NCBI RefSeq assembly: GCF_000733295.1
Contig: NZ_JPMI01000109.1
Coordinates: forward strand, 62,001-126,000
Direction of reading: 5' to 3'
Source: Archangium violaceum Cb vi76
GTDB lineage: Bacteria; Myxococcota; Myxococcia; Myxococcales; Myxococcaceae
DNA: 64,000 bases
The first letter of the stretch is position 1. Each line of letters begins with the position of its first letter. Shown in pieces: positions 8,268-16,210 of this stretch. Position numbers and translations under genes: made by a program. The notes beneath the pieces were generated by a model. The model did no database searches. It worked only from the letters and a program-made list of their open reading frames with translations, and had not been told where the DNA came from.

Positions 8268-9678
8268 CGTAGGCCTCCGTGCGGATCAGATCGTGAAGCA
8301 TGCGCTGCACGCGGTACCCGTGCGTGCCCTTGAAGCGCTGCCAGGTGGAGACGAACTCGGCCTGCTCCTCGGGCTTCGGGGCGTGGCCGATGAGCAGCTT
8401 CCAGTAGTCGGTGACGGTGGCGATGGCGAAGGCGTCGCTGTTGGCGCCCACCTGCGCCCACTCCACCAGGTCCGCCACCGGCTTGCCGAAGAGGTAACCG
8501 GCCTCGGGCGTCTGGGTGATGTCCGGCGCGACGTCACTGAAATACGTCTCGAGGCGGCTGGGAATGTAGCGGGCCGAGGTATTGCGGGCCGTGAGGGAGA
8601 GGCCCTGGTAGTTGCGGAAGGGGTAGCTCAGCGGGTCGAGCGTCGCGTGGCAGGCGGCGCAGGTGGGCGCCGTCACACCCTTGGCGTCGTAGTCGCGGGG
8701 CTCGCCGGGGATGCTGTAGAGGCCCTCCTGTTTGGCGATGTCGAGGCCCAGGTACGCGCGGTAGGCCTGTGACGCGGCGTTGCGGGGCAGGGCGGTGAAC
8801 ATCACGAAGTAGATGAGGCTCCACGAGGAGGTGATGTTGCCCGCGCGGTGCGCCTCGTCGACGAACTGCGTCGGCAGCGTCGTCGCGACCGAGTAGCGCG
8901 TGGGGTTGGTGTCCCGGCGCACGAAGTACTTCGCCGTCAGCACCTCGCGAGCGTCGTGGTCGTCGAGCTGCGACCAGGCGAAGAGGTTGTAGTCGTCATA
9001 GTAGTCGGCGAGCGGAATGGCGCCCTTGTCCTCGCCGGCCTTGAGCGAGCCCACCGGACGGATTTTCGGGTGCGCCAGCTTCCACAGCTGCCCGTTCTTG
9101 CCGCGCCAGAACTCGCTGGTGGTGCAGCGGTCGAGCTCGGCGTCGAGCCGCGAGCGTTGCTCATCGGCGCTCAACGCGGCGAACTCCTTGAGCTGCGCAT
9201 AGGTGGGGGATTGTCCGCAGAAGTCGAGCAGCACGCGCCGGTAGGCGAAGCGTGTGTCATAGCGGCACACGTCGTACTGGGGGTTGTGGGGACTGGTGCC
9301 CGCCACGCAGCCGCCCGTCTCCACGGGCACGCTGTTGGGATCGGCCGGCTGGGTGCCGCGCTGGTGCTCCACGAGGTTCGACACGCCGTCGCCGTCCGCG
9401 TCCTGGGCCTCGACGGCCCTCAGGGCGGTGGGAAGTGCGTACATGAAATCCGCATCGGACAGCGGGCGTGGCGCACCGGGAGCCAGCTGGGCCTCGAGTG
9501 CGGTGCCGAAGGCGTTACGCTGCGGCGGCGCGACGTGACAGTAGGTACAGGCCGGCTGCTGCCCGGTGCACGTGGGCGCCGTGGGGTAGGTGGCGCAGAA
9601 CACATTGCCCGCGGGTGGTTTGGCCAACGCCTCCCCCGACAGACATAGGGCGGCCCCCAGAATGAGTCGTCGAAGCAC
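8257..9678 (-). CDS. Secreted protein with two CxxCH motifs, first gene of DUF1501 operon
   Basis: A 473-residue protein with a cleavable signal peptide (LILGAALCLSGEALA). CTYCH near residue 45 and CAACH near residue 340 are c-type heme attachment motifs. DADGDGVSN near residue 93 is a calcium-binding loop of the thrombospondin type-3 or dockerin kind. The central part is helical and rich in Tyr and Arg. By architecture it resembles the cytochrome-like partners of DUF1501 proteins in other bacteria. The start is a GTG with AGGAGG four bases upstream. The 200 bp upstream contain a dense set of inverted repeats, treated separately. Confidence 0.75.
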   Translation of the reverse strand: MLRRLILGAALCLSGEALAKPPAGNVFCATYPTAPTCTGQQPACTYCHVAPPQRNAFGTALEAQLAPGAPRPLSDADFMYALPTALRAVEAQDADGDGVSNLVEHQRGTQPADPNSVPVETGGCVAGTSPHNPQYDVCRYDTRFAYRRVLLDFCGQSPTYAQLKEFAALSADEQRSRLDAELDRCTTSEFWRGKNGQLWKLAHPKIRPVGSLKAGEDKGAIPLADYYDDYNLFAWSQLDDHDAREVLTAKYFVRRDTNPTRYSVATTLPTQFVDEAHRAGNITSSWSLIYFVMFTALPRNAASQAYRAYLGLDIAKQEGLYSIPGEPRDYDAKGVTAPTCAACHATLDPLSYPFRNYQGLSLTARNTSARYIPSRLETYFSDVAPDITQTPEAGYLFGKPVADLVEWAQVGANSDAFAIATVTDYWKLLIGHAPKPEEQAEFVSTWQRFKGTHGYRVQRMLHDLIRTEAYGAP

Positions 9679-9700
9679 CTGACCTCCTTGTGATGGGATT

Positions 9701-9772
9701 GCTCAAGACAGACAGGAATACCTGAAAATCCTTGAGCTGGAAAGCCTCGTCAGCGTGCGCTCAAGAGCGCAC
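9701..9772. promoter_or_regulatory. Cluster of GCTCAAG inverted repeats upstream of the DUF1501 operon
   Basis: GCTCAAG occurs at 9701-9707 and 9759-9765, with its complement CTTGAGC at 9731-9737. The first two flank a CAGG-AATA-CCTG palindrome (9713-9724) almost symmetrically, and the third sits inside a perfect 18-bp palindrome (9755-9772) with an AA centre. The spacing is about 28-30 bp. The cluster begins 22 bases before the GTG at 9678, where an operator or leader hairpin would be expected. Confidence 0.45.
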
Positions 9773-9853
9773 ATGCCCACCATGCGGACAGCCAGGCCGC
9801 GCCTTGCTTTTTGAGAAAAACGGCTTCCGAGGGTTCAGAAATTACAGACAAGA

Positions 9854-9884
9854 AGGCGGGCAGCCCACCTGGAGCCGCCCGCCT
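9854..9884 (-). terminator. Terminator hairpin after the PH-domain gene
   Basis: AGGCGGGC and GCCCGCCT form an 8-bp stem about 15 bases after the stop codon at 9899. In the direction of transcription it is followed by TCTTGTCTGT, a weak T-rich tail. Confidence 0.55.
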
Positions 9885-9898
9885 CGGATTCTACCTGC

Positions 9899-10513
9899 TC
9901 ACGCCTTGATGTACCGCTCGAACACGGAGCCGAAATCCTTCACCCAGTACTTCTGCTGGGCGCCGGTGAGCCAGGCGAAGGCGGCCTGGTTGAGCTCCTT
10001 GAAGGACTCCACGATGGGCGTGGAACCCGCCTGGCCGCGGCCGAGGGTGGTGGAGGCGACATCGATGCTGGTCTTGGCGTGGCCGAGCGCGATCTCGTTC
10101 TCGTGCATCATCTCGGAGATGCGGAACAGGGCCTTGTAGAGGTCCTTGACCTGCTCGAGGTGCTTCTTGTGCACGTCGATCGAGAAGTCATTGCCGCCCA
10201 GGCGGAACTTGATCTCCACGTCCATGTCGATGTTGCCCGCGGTCTCGAGCAGCACGTGGGAGATCGGGTTGCTGCCGTAGCTGTAGCGGCGCAGCATGCG
10301 CTTCTTGCTGGTGGCACTGGTACCGTCGAGGTGGATGAGTGCCTTGTTGGTGAAACAGTACTCGTCCGACTTGGACTTGATCAGGAAGTAGATCTTCTCC
10401 TGGTCCTCGTGCATCACGTAGTCGTCGGCGTCCACCTTGTCGTAGTCGGCCGGGGCGATGACCGAGCCGATGTCACTGAGTCCGAGGGCATCGGCGGCGA
10501 TTTTTCCGAACAT
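9899..10513 (-). CDS. Bacterial PH-domain protein, YvbH type
   Basis: A 204-residue protein, the same length as I recall for Bacillus subtilis YvbH, with the same order: N-terminal helix (MFGKIAADALG), a bacterial PH (bPH_1) domain with segments EDQEKIYFLIKSKSDEY, TNKALIHLDG and KRMLRRYSYG, then an extension of helices (residues 140-204). The role in cells is unclear; PH folds of this kind oligomerise. AGGAGG lies 6 bases upstream of the ATG at 10513; the ATG at 10519 touches it and is too close to use. Followed by a hairpin terminator. Confidence 0.8.
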   Translation of the reverse strand: MFGKIAADALGLSDIGSVIAPADYDKVDADDYVMHEDQEKIYFLIKSKSDEYCFTNKALIHLDGTSATSKKRMLRRYSYGSNPISHVLLETAGNIDMDVEIKFRLGGNDFSIDVHKKHLEQVKDLYKALFRISEMMHENEIALGHAKTSIDVASTTLGRGQAGSTPIVESFKELNQAAFAWLTGAQQKYWVKDFGSVFERYIKA

Positions 10514-10760
10514 CTTCATCCTCCTGGGGAAGGTGCTGCGGTGAGGGGTCGTGACGTGGCCTTGCGGCGCGGCGCCAACATAGCCGAGGGGTGCGTGTCG
10601 GGTCCACGACATGCTGGCCAACGCCCGAGGGAAATCCCTCTCGCGGATGCAATGCATTGGGTTGCTCACCGGCCAGGGCGTGGGTCCATCATCGAGCATA
10701 TGTGATTGTGGCGGACCCGTCTCGCATCCTCCGTCCGCAGCGCAGCCCCAACAAGGAGGA

Positions 10761-10870
10761 ATGTATGTCATCTCAGCCAGCCGCTTCGCCAGCTACTCGA
10801 AGGGGTTGCCGCACGACGGGCTCGGGGATGTCGATACGCTCGAGTACGACAAACAACCCGAGGCCCGTGG
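10761..10870 (+). other. Possible gene start or remnant running into a palindromic repeat
   Basis: ATG at 10761 opens a frame of about 36 codons with mostly G or C in the third position (MYVISASRFASYSKG, then DVDTLEYDKQPEA), unlike the frame of the nearby ATG at 10765. AAGGAGG is only one base upstream of 10761, closer than usual. The frame then enters the repeat at 10871 and continues only as the antisense of the gene at 11016. It may be the 5' end of a truncated gene. I do not recognise it. Confidence 0.3.
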
Positions 10871-10906
10871 CACCCTCACCCCGTCCCTCTCCCGGAGGGC
10901 GAGGGG
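10871..10906 (-). repeat. Dispersed palindromic repeat, copy 1
   Basis: Read on the minus strand it shares GGGAGAGGGACGGGGTGAGG with the copies at 41377 and 62517. The hairpin arms here have one mismatch. It lies 110 bases after the stop codon of the gene at 11016, in the same orientation relative to that gene as the other copies to theirs. Confidence 0.8.
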
Positions 10907-11015
10907 TTGTGACGCGGTGGGAATGAGAGTGACTCGGATGGGGCCTCGGGCGGAAGTAATCCCGGGGGAGCCAGGACGAGCGGTGAGCGTCTCGTCCTCG
11001 CGTGTGCTCAGCGTG

Positions 11016-12455
11016 TTACGGGTCGTCGAACAACTGCACCCAGCGTCCGTCGAATCCACCGTTCGAGGGCAGATACCACTGTCCGGGCAGCCAGAAGCCC
11101 GCCTCCACCCCTTCGGTCGAGTCGAGCTGACCGGAGTGGACGAAGTAGTCGTGCTGCCACCAGTAGGCGGAGGGCGAGCCGGTATAGCCACTCGCACTCG
11201 CGCGCGTCTGTCCGCGGGAGTCCACCACCGTGCTGGCCCATGCGTTGTCATGGAAGGCGCCAGAGCCCCCGCCACCCCAATCCGAGGCATCGGCATTGAG
11301 CTCATAGGTGCCGTAGAACCACTTCTTCGCGATATATCCTTCGCGATCGTCCTCGTTCTCGATGTCCCGGGTCTTGGCGTAGAAGCGCTGCATGCCCGTG
11401 CCGACCTCGGCCAGCCCGAACTCATTGAGGATCGGGCTCTCCAACAGGAAGTCCTGCTGGGCCGCGGTCAGCCAGTGCGTCTGATAGCCGCCGTATTGCC
11501 AATGCGTCGGCAGGATGTCCGCCAGGTCCTGGAGCTCGTAGGAGATTCGCTTCACGTTCGGCCAGGTGACGGTCTTGCCATTGTCATAGCGGCTCGCGAG
11601 CTGATCCGCCGTGGCATAGGTGAGCACCTTCGCGTTGAACGCCGAGACCGCTCCAGCCGAGCCCTGTGGCACGAACACGTAATGCACGTTCTTCCTGCCG
11701 TCATCGTTGTTCAAATCGAGCTCGGCATTGGAGCCCGCCATCCGGCCCGCGATCCAGGAATACGGATCGACCACGAATCGCAATTCCTGTCCGTGGGCCG
11801 CCGCCAGCTTGTCGGACCACTCGGCCTGCCAGATCATCAGGTGCTTGCCGGTCGAGGTCTCCATGAAGTTGAGCTGGGGGCTGCCCTGGTGCCGGATGAC
11901 GTTCCGCTTGTGCTGGGTCACCACGGCATACGCGACGGACTCACCACTGCCCGGTGAGCCGGTCACGTTCTTGATGAGCATCTCCACGCGCTCCCAGTCA
12001 TGCAACTGGTAGTCGCCCGCGGCGTTCTTATCGAGCGCATGGTAGATGTGATAGATCAGGACGAGGTTCTTCCCTCCATCCATGAACTCGATGAGCGAGG
12101 TGTAGAGCGTTGGACGGATGCGCCAGCTCTCATAGCTGCTCGGCCCGTTGCGCGAAGCATCGACGTAGGCGTTGATGTTCTTCCAGTTGCGCTTGTTGTT
12201 CGAGAAGTCGTTGTCCTGGTCGAAGTTGAAGTGGGTGATCCAGTCCCGGCCATGGTCGCCATCATTGGCGTTGGCGCGCTTGAACACGATCGGGGCGTAG
12301 TAGTGGAGGTAGGATTGCCGCTGGGCCTTGGTCAGCGTCCATGTCTGGGCATGAGCGGTGGCTGGCCAATGCAGGCACGCGAGTGCGATGGCGAGCGCGC
12401 CAAGAAGGCTGAATCCTCGCGGTAACCGGGATTGCCTGATGGAGGTAGGGGGCAT
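11016..12455 (-). CDS. Secreted protein of unknown function, possible Vps62-like fold
   Basis: A 479-residue protein with an N-terminal signal peptide (FSLLGALAIALAC, cleavage near AHA-Q at about residue 36). Residues 45-260 contain YAPIVFKRA, HDWERVEML, AVVTQHKRNV and EWSDKLAAAHG; this order of an early aromatic strand, a DWE box and a QH segment recalls Vps62-like proteins, but that is tentative. The C-terminal part is rich in Trp, Gly and Tyr. A Gly/Ser-rich stretch (DWGGGGSGAF) separates the two parts. The upstream ATG at 12500 would put a charged segment ahead of the signal. No ribosome site stands out. Confidence 0.65.
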   Translation of the reverse strand: MPPTSIRQSRLPRGFSLLGALAIALACLHWPATAHAQTWTLTKAQRQSYLHYYAPIVFKRANANDGDHGRDWITHFNFDQDNDFSNNKRNWKNINAYVDASRNGPSSYESWRIRPTLYTSLIEFMDGGKNLVLIYHIYHALDKNAAGDYQLHDWERVEMLIKNVTGSPGSGESVAYAVVTQHKRNVIRHQGSPQLNFMETSTGKHLMIWQAEWSDKLAAAHGQELRFVVDPYSWIAGRMAGSNAELDLNNDDGRKNVHYVFVPQGSAGAVSAFNAKVLTYATADQLASRYDNGKTVTWPNVKRISYELQDLADILPTHWQYGGYQTHWLTAAQQDFLLESPILNEFGLAEVGTGMQRFYAKTRDIENEDDREGYIAKKWFYGTYELNADASDWGGGGSGAFHDNAWASTVVDSRGQTRASASGYTGSPSAYWWQHDYFVHSGQLDSTEGVEAGFWLPGQWYLPSNGGFDGRWVQLFDDP

Positions 12456-12625
12456 GGCGGGGCAGCGAACCACGGCCTTTTCGCCAGCGTCAAGCCGCAA
12501 AACAGGTAATGGTTGCTATCCTGAAAAGCCCATCGAAAGCCGCCTTGGAAACAGTGTGCTCTCGATTTATTCGAGCAGCATAGGGCAACGCATCGACGAT
12601 GCCAGGACGGGAAGCGGAGGAGTTC

Positions 12626-13378
12626 ATGGAGTCCAAGCGTGACCAGTACGAAGGAGTCGCGGACAGTTACGATCAGACGTTCAAGCTGCTGCCGTATCGC
12701 GAGCACATCGAAGCCTTCTCGCTCTACCGGGTGCTGGGCGAGCTGAGTGGTCTCTCGGTGCTCGATCTGGCCTGTGGGACTGGCATCTTTACCCGGGTCA
12801 TCCGCAAGTGGGGGGCGGCGCGCGTGGTGGGCGTCGATCTCTCCGAGGACATGGTGCGGGTCGCCCGCTCTCACGAGGCAGCCAGTCCCCTTGGCATCCA
12901 ATACGCGGTGGGGGACGCGGTCTCGCTCGGGGGCCTGGGGCAGTTCGACTGCGCCGTCGCCATCTATCTCCTGGGCTACATGCGGTCGCGCGAGGAACTG
13001 GTCCAGACGGGCAGGGGCATCGCGCGCAACCTCAAGCCGGGTGGCCGCTTCCTCACGTACTTCGTCAACCCGGGGCTCTCGCGCACGCCGGGCTACTACC
13101 GCAAGTACGGCATCGACTTCTTCGTGCCCGAGAACGTGAAGGATGGCGAGCTGATGCACTTCACGCTCACCCTGGGCGATACCGTCACGCCGAAGCTGTC
13201 CAACACCTACTGGCGCCTGGAGACCGTCGGCTCCGCATTCGAGGAGGCCGGCTTCACCCAGGTGCGCTGGCTCCAGCCGGAACTGTCCGAGCAGGGACGC
13301 GCCAGATATGGCAGCGCGTTCTGGGAGGACTACCTCCGCCACCTGCCCGGCATCTTCCTCGACTGCCGGAAGGGCTGA
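12626..13378 (+). CDS. SAM-dependent methyltransferase, class I
   Basis: A 250-residue soluble protein. SAM motif I is VLDLACGTGIFT (about residues 47-58); motif II ends in GVDLSED and motif IV is FDCAVAIYLLGY, followed by LKPGGRFLTYF. The rest, with a Phe/Tyr-rich lid (GYYRKYGIDFF), suggests a small-molecule substrate, but which one is not visible. GGAGG sits 5-6 bases before the ATG at 12626, so the earlier in-frame ATG at 12599 is not used. It stands alone, divergent from the secreted-protein gene and convergent with the metallo-beta-lactamase gene. Confidence 0.85.
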   Translation: MESKRDQYEGVADSYDQTFKLLPYREHIEAFSLYRVLGELSGLSVLDLACGTGIFTRVIRKWGAARVVGVDLSEDMVRVARSHEAASPLGIQYAVGDAVSLGGLGQFDCAVAIYLLGYMRSREELVQTGRGIARNLKPGGRFLTYFVNPGLSRTPGYYRKYGIDFFVPENVKDGELMHFTLTLGDTVTPKLSNTYWRLETVGSAFEEAGFTQVRWLQPELSEQGRARYGSAFWEDYLRHLPGIFLDCRKG

Positions 13379-13389
13379 GTGAGGTGGAC

Positions 13390-14463
13390 TCAGGCCGCGC
13401 GGCGGGCGGCGGCCGTGGGGCGGATGTCCCCGTGGTTCGGCGCGGGCAGGGTGATGGTCGGCGACAGGCCCGGCGCCACCAGCGAGCCCGTCAGCAGCGA
13501 CGACGGGTGGAAGTTCACGAACGCCGCTTCCACTCGCGACGGACCCGCGAACACCTTCTCCACCACCATCGACGAGTACTGCTCCAGCGAGCTCTCCCGG
13601 GTGTTGCCGTTGAGCACCACCTCCCAGCCCATCTGCTCGGCGAAGGCGCGTACTCCCGGAATCCTCGACTGCAGCGGCGTGTAGCTCTCCGAGGCCACCC
13701 CGTTCTCGCTCACCACGAACACCTCCCGGTCCGTGGCCACCGCCAGTGACATGTTCCCCATCGTGTGCCCCGGCGTGGACAGGATCGCCGCGCCCCGGCC
13801 CAGCCACGTGTCCCCGTCCAGCAGCACCACGCGCTCTTGCGGCACCCCGTCCGTCCCTCCTGGCACGTACCAGACCTTCTCCAACGGGTGCAGGTTCTTC
13901 ACCGACTCCCATTCGGCCCGCTGCACCAGCAGCTTCGCCCTCGGGAAGTACGCCGGCTCCCCATCCCCGCCCAGCCACCGCCGCACGTCCTGCACGTGCA
14001 GGTGATCGAACGCGATGTAGTCCACGTCCTCCGGCTTCAGCCCCAGCGCCGTCAGGTGGCTCTGCACCGTCCCGTGCCGCCGCGTCATCATCTTGTCCGA
14101 GACGAAGTCACCGTACTTCTCGCGCAGCGACTTGAAGAAGGGCGCTTCCTGGCCGCGCTCGTAGTCGCTCGGGTTGAAGAGCAGGGTGCGCGTCGTCCCG
14201 TCCTCCAGGTACTGCACCACCTGCATCCGGTTCGTCATCATCACGTAGGGCGCCGGTGACAGCGCCCCTCCGCTGAAGGCGAACAGGGACGGGTAGGGGA
14301 ACGTCACCAGGTCGCACGTGGCCACCGCCGCCACCGGGCCGCCGGCCGTGAAGGCGTCTCGCGCCTCCTGCGCCGCCCGGCGGAGCTTCTGCAGGCGCAC
14401 GCCGGACACCCGTTCGGCACGGGCCTCGTTGAGGAAGGGGAGGGGACGGAAGGACGTATTCAT
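13390..14463 (-). CDS. Metallo-beta-lactamase-fold hydrolase
   Basis: A 357-residue protein without signal peptide. The fold is indicated by FDHLHVQDVRRW and STPGHTMGNMSLAV, giving metal-binding His positions; the first motif reads H-x-H-x-x-D rather than the usual H-x-H-x-D-H, so metal occupancy may differ. The first 110 residues precede the core and may cap the active site. Its ATG overlaps the TGA of the broken alcohol dehydrogenase gene upstream (ATGA), so the two were once translated as a pair. Substrate unknown. Confidence 0.8.
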   Translation of the reverse strand: MNTSFRPLPFLNEARAERVSGVRLQKLRRAAQEARDAFTAGGPVAAVATCDLVTFPYPSLFAFSGGALSPAPYVMMTNRMQVVQYLEDGTTRTLLFNPSDYERGQEAPFFKSLREKYGDFVSDKMMTRRHGTVQSHLTALGLKPEDVDYIAFDHLHVQDVRRWLGGDGEPAYFPRAKLLVQRAEWESVKNLHPLEKVWYVPGGTDGVPQERVVLLDGDTWLGRGAAILSTPGHTMGNMSLAVATDREVFVVSENGVASESYTPLQSRIPGVRAFAEQMGWEVVLNGNTRESSLEQYSSMVVEKVFAGPSRVEAAFVNFHPSSLLTGSLVAPGLSPTITLPAPNHGDIRPTAAARRAA

Positions 14464-15054
14464 GGGTTCACCGTGAGCTCGAAAACGGTCTTCACTGACT
14501 GATGGCGGGCGCGGAACAGATTGGCCTCGATGGCCTCCTGTGTAACGCGCGAGCGGAAAGGTATGTGTCACCAGCATGCTCGGGTCCGGGCCTTCCCGGC
14601 GGGCGAGCAACTCCAACACCACGTCGAAGGTGTGCTGGCGAACGCCCCGGAAGCTCTCCGGCCCGTACACGTAGGAGGCACGGCGGTTGGATGCCCCGCA
14701 GCGGCAGGGCAGCAGCGGATTCACCGCCACCTTCTGCCCCACCTCCACGCCGCGCGCCTGGGGCCCCAGCTCCGTCACCTCGGCGAGTACCTCGTGCCCC
14801 AGCACCGCCGGAAAGCTGTTGAAGGGCTCCATCTGGGGGCTCATCTTGAAGAAGATCGTCCCCATGTCCGAGCCGCACAGCCCCGTCAGCAGGGGCCGCA
14901 GCCGCACCCAGTCCGGTCCAGGCAGGGTGGGGGAGGCCAGCTCCCGCAGGGAGAGACAGCTCCCACGCCCGTAGTGCAGCTTCGGGTACATCCCCCCCAC
15001 CCCCTTGGCGAGGACGTACCGGGGGATGGAGAGGTCGAAGACGAGTCCCTTCAC
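14460..15054 (-). pseudogene. Zinc alcohol dehydrogenase remnant with internal deletion and frameshift
   Basis: The first 120 or so codons are a normal N-terminal domain of a zinc-dependent medium-chain dehydrogenase, with GLCGSD and VLGHEV. Near 14685-14705 (after VNPLLPC) the sequence jumps to SYVYGPESFRG, which belongs near the C-terminus; the rest of the catalytic lobe and the NAD-binding fold, on my reading around 200 residues, are missing. A second lesion near 14540 is a one-base insertion: the expected ending (EAIEANLF, then HQSVKTVFEL) continues in the next frame and stops at 14460. Start is a GTG at 15054. The product cannot be an active dehydrogenase. Confidence 0.75.
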
Positions 15055-15169
15055 GGGGCAAGCTCCCTGGGCAGGCGGGCTGACGGCGGGGGGCATGGAG
15101 TCTAGCCCCACGAGAGGAGCCGCGACACCGGGGCCGTTCTGGTAGGGTGACGGCAGAGGAATGAGGGGT

Positions 15170-16210
15170 ATGGCGAAGGCGAAGCGGAAATCCGACGACA
15201 CACTCTCCGAGGAGGCGCTCACCGACGAGGTCCGCGTCGAGGCCTCCCTGCGCCCGCGCTCGTTCGACGAGTACGTGGGCCAGAGTGCCGTCGTCGAGAA
15301 GCTCAAGGTGTACGTCCAGGCCGCCAGGAGCCGGGGCGAGGCGCTCGATCACTGCCTCTTCTCCGGGCCTCCCGGTCTGGGCAAGACGTCGCTGGCCTAC
15401 ATCATGGCCAACGAGCTGGGCGTGGGCATCCATGTCACCAGTGGCCCCGCGCTCGAGCGCAAGGGGGACCTGGCCGGCCTGCTCACCAACCTCAACGAGC
15501 GCGACATCCTCTTCATCGACGAGGTCCACCGCCTCAACGCCGCCATCGAGGAGTACCTCTACCCGGCCATGGAGGACTTCCGGCTGGACATCACCATCGA
15601 CACCGGGCCCGCCGCCCGGGCGATGAAGATCGACCTGCCGCCCTTCACCCTCATCGGCGCCACCACCCGCACGGGCCTCCTCACCTCGCCGCTGCGCGAC
15701 CGCTTCCAGATTCAAGAGCGGCTCGAGTACTACGAGCCCAAGCACCTGGAGCAGATCCTCAACCGCTCGGCGCGCATCCTCGGGGTGAAGCTGGACCGGG
15801 ATGGCTCGCGGGAGATCGCCACCCGCGCCCGCGGCACGCCCCGTATCGCCAACCGGTTGTTGCGCCGCCTGCGCGACTTCGCCCAGGTCGAGGGCGATGG
15901 CAGCATCACCCAGGAGCTGGCCTCCACCGCGCTCACCCGCCTGGGCGTGGACGCCTCCGGCCTGGACGCGATGGACCGTAAAATCCTCCTCACCATCCTC
16001 GAGAAGTTCGGCGGGGGCCCGGTGGGCGTGGAGACCATCGCCGCCGCCGTGGGCGAGCAGCGCGATACCATCGAGGACGTGTACGAGCCCTTCCTCCTCC
16101 AGGAAGGCTTCCTCCAGCGCACGCCGCGGGGCCGCACGGCCACGCACCATGCGTACAGTTATTTCAACAAGAAGGTGCCCACTTCCGGTGGGCAGGGGTC
16201 CCTCTGGTGA
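15170..16210 (+). CDS. ruvB: Holliday junction branch migration ATPase RuvB
   Basis: A 346-residue AAA+ motor that, with RuvA, drives branch migration of Holliday junctions. Walker A GPPGLGKT, Walker B FIDEVH, sensor GATTRTG and arginine finger PLRDRF are all present; the C-terminal winged helix ([11 protein letters not shown], then [10 protein letters not shown]) is complete and ends near YSYFNKK. The length is that of the family. An ATG at 15161 is an alternative start. RuvA and RuvC are not nearby. The stop overlaps the GTG of the next gene. Confidence 0.97.
   Translation: MAKAKRKSDDTLSEEALTDEVRVEASLRPRSFDEYVGQSAVVEKLKVYVQAARSRGEALDHCLFSGPPGLGKTSLAYIMANELGVGIHVTSGPALERKGDLAGLLTNLNERDILFIDEVHRLNAAIEEYLYPAMEDFRLDITIDTGPAARAMKIDLPPFTLIGATTRTGLLTSPLRDRFQIQERLEYYEPKHLEQILNRSARILGVKLDRDGSREIATRARGTPRIANRLLRRLRDFAQVEGDGSITQELASTALTRLGVDASGLDAMDRKILLTILEKFGGGPVGVETIAAAVGEQRDTIEDVYEPFLLQEGFLQRTPRGRTATHHAYSYFNKKVPTSGGQGSLW

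Larger units (their letters stand above)
10514..11015. other. Intergenic region of about 500 bp
   Basis: Holds the upstream region of the PH-domain gene, a short reading frame with AAGGAGG just before it (10761, see separate entry), and a copy of the palindromic repeat at 10871-10906. I see no other complete gene, tRNA or mobile element. Confidence 0.6.

Noticed and set aside
10765-10926. 53-codon frame from the ATG at 10765
   Set aside because: It has a well-spaced GGAGG but low third-position G/C and repetitive Ser/Pro/Thr/Arg content; the frame from 10761 looks more like coding sequence.
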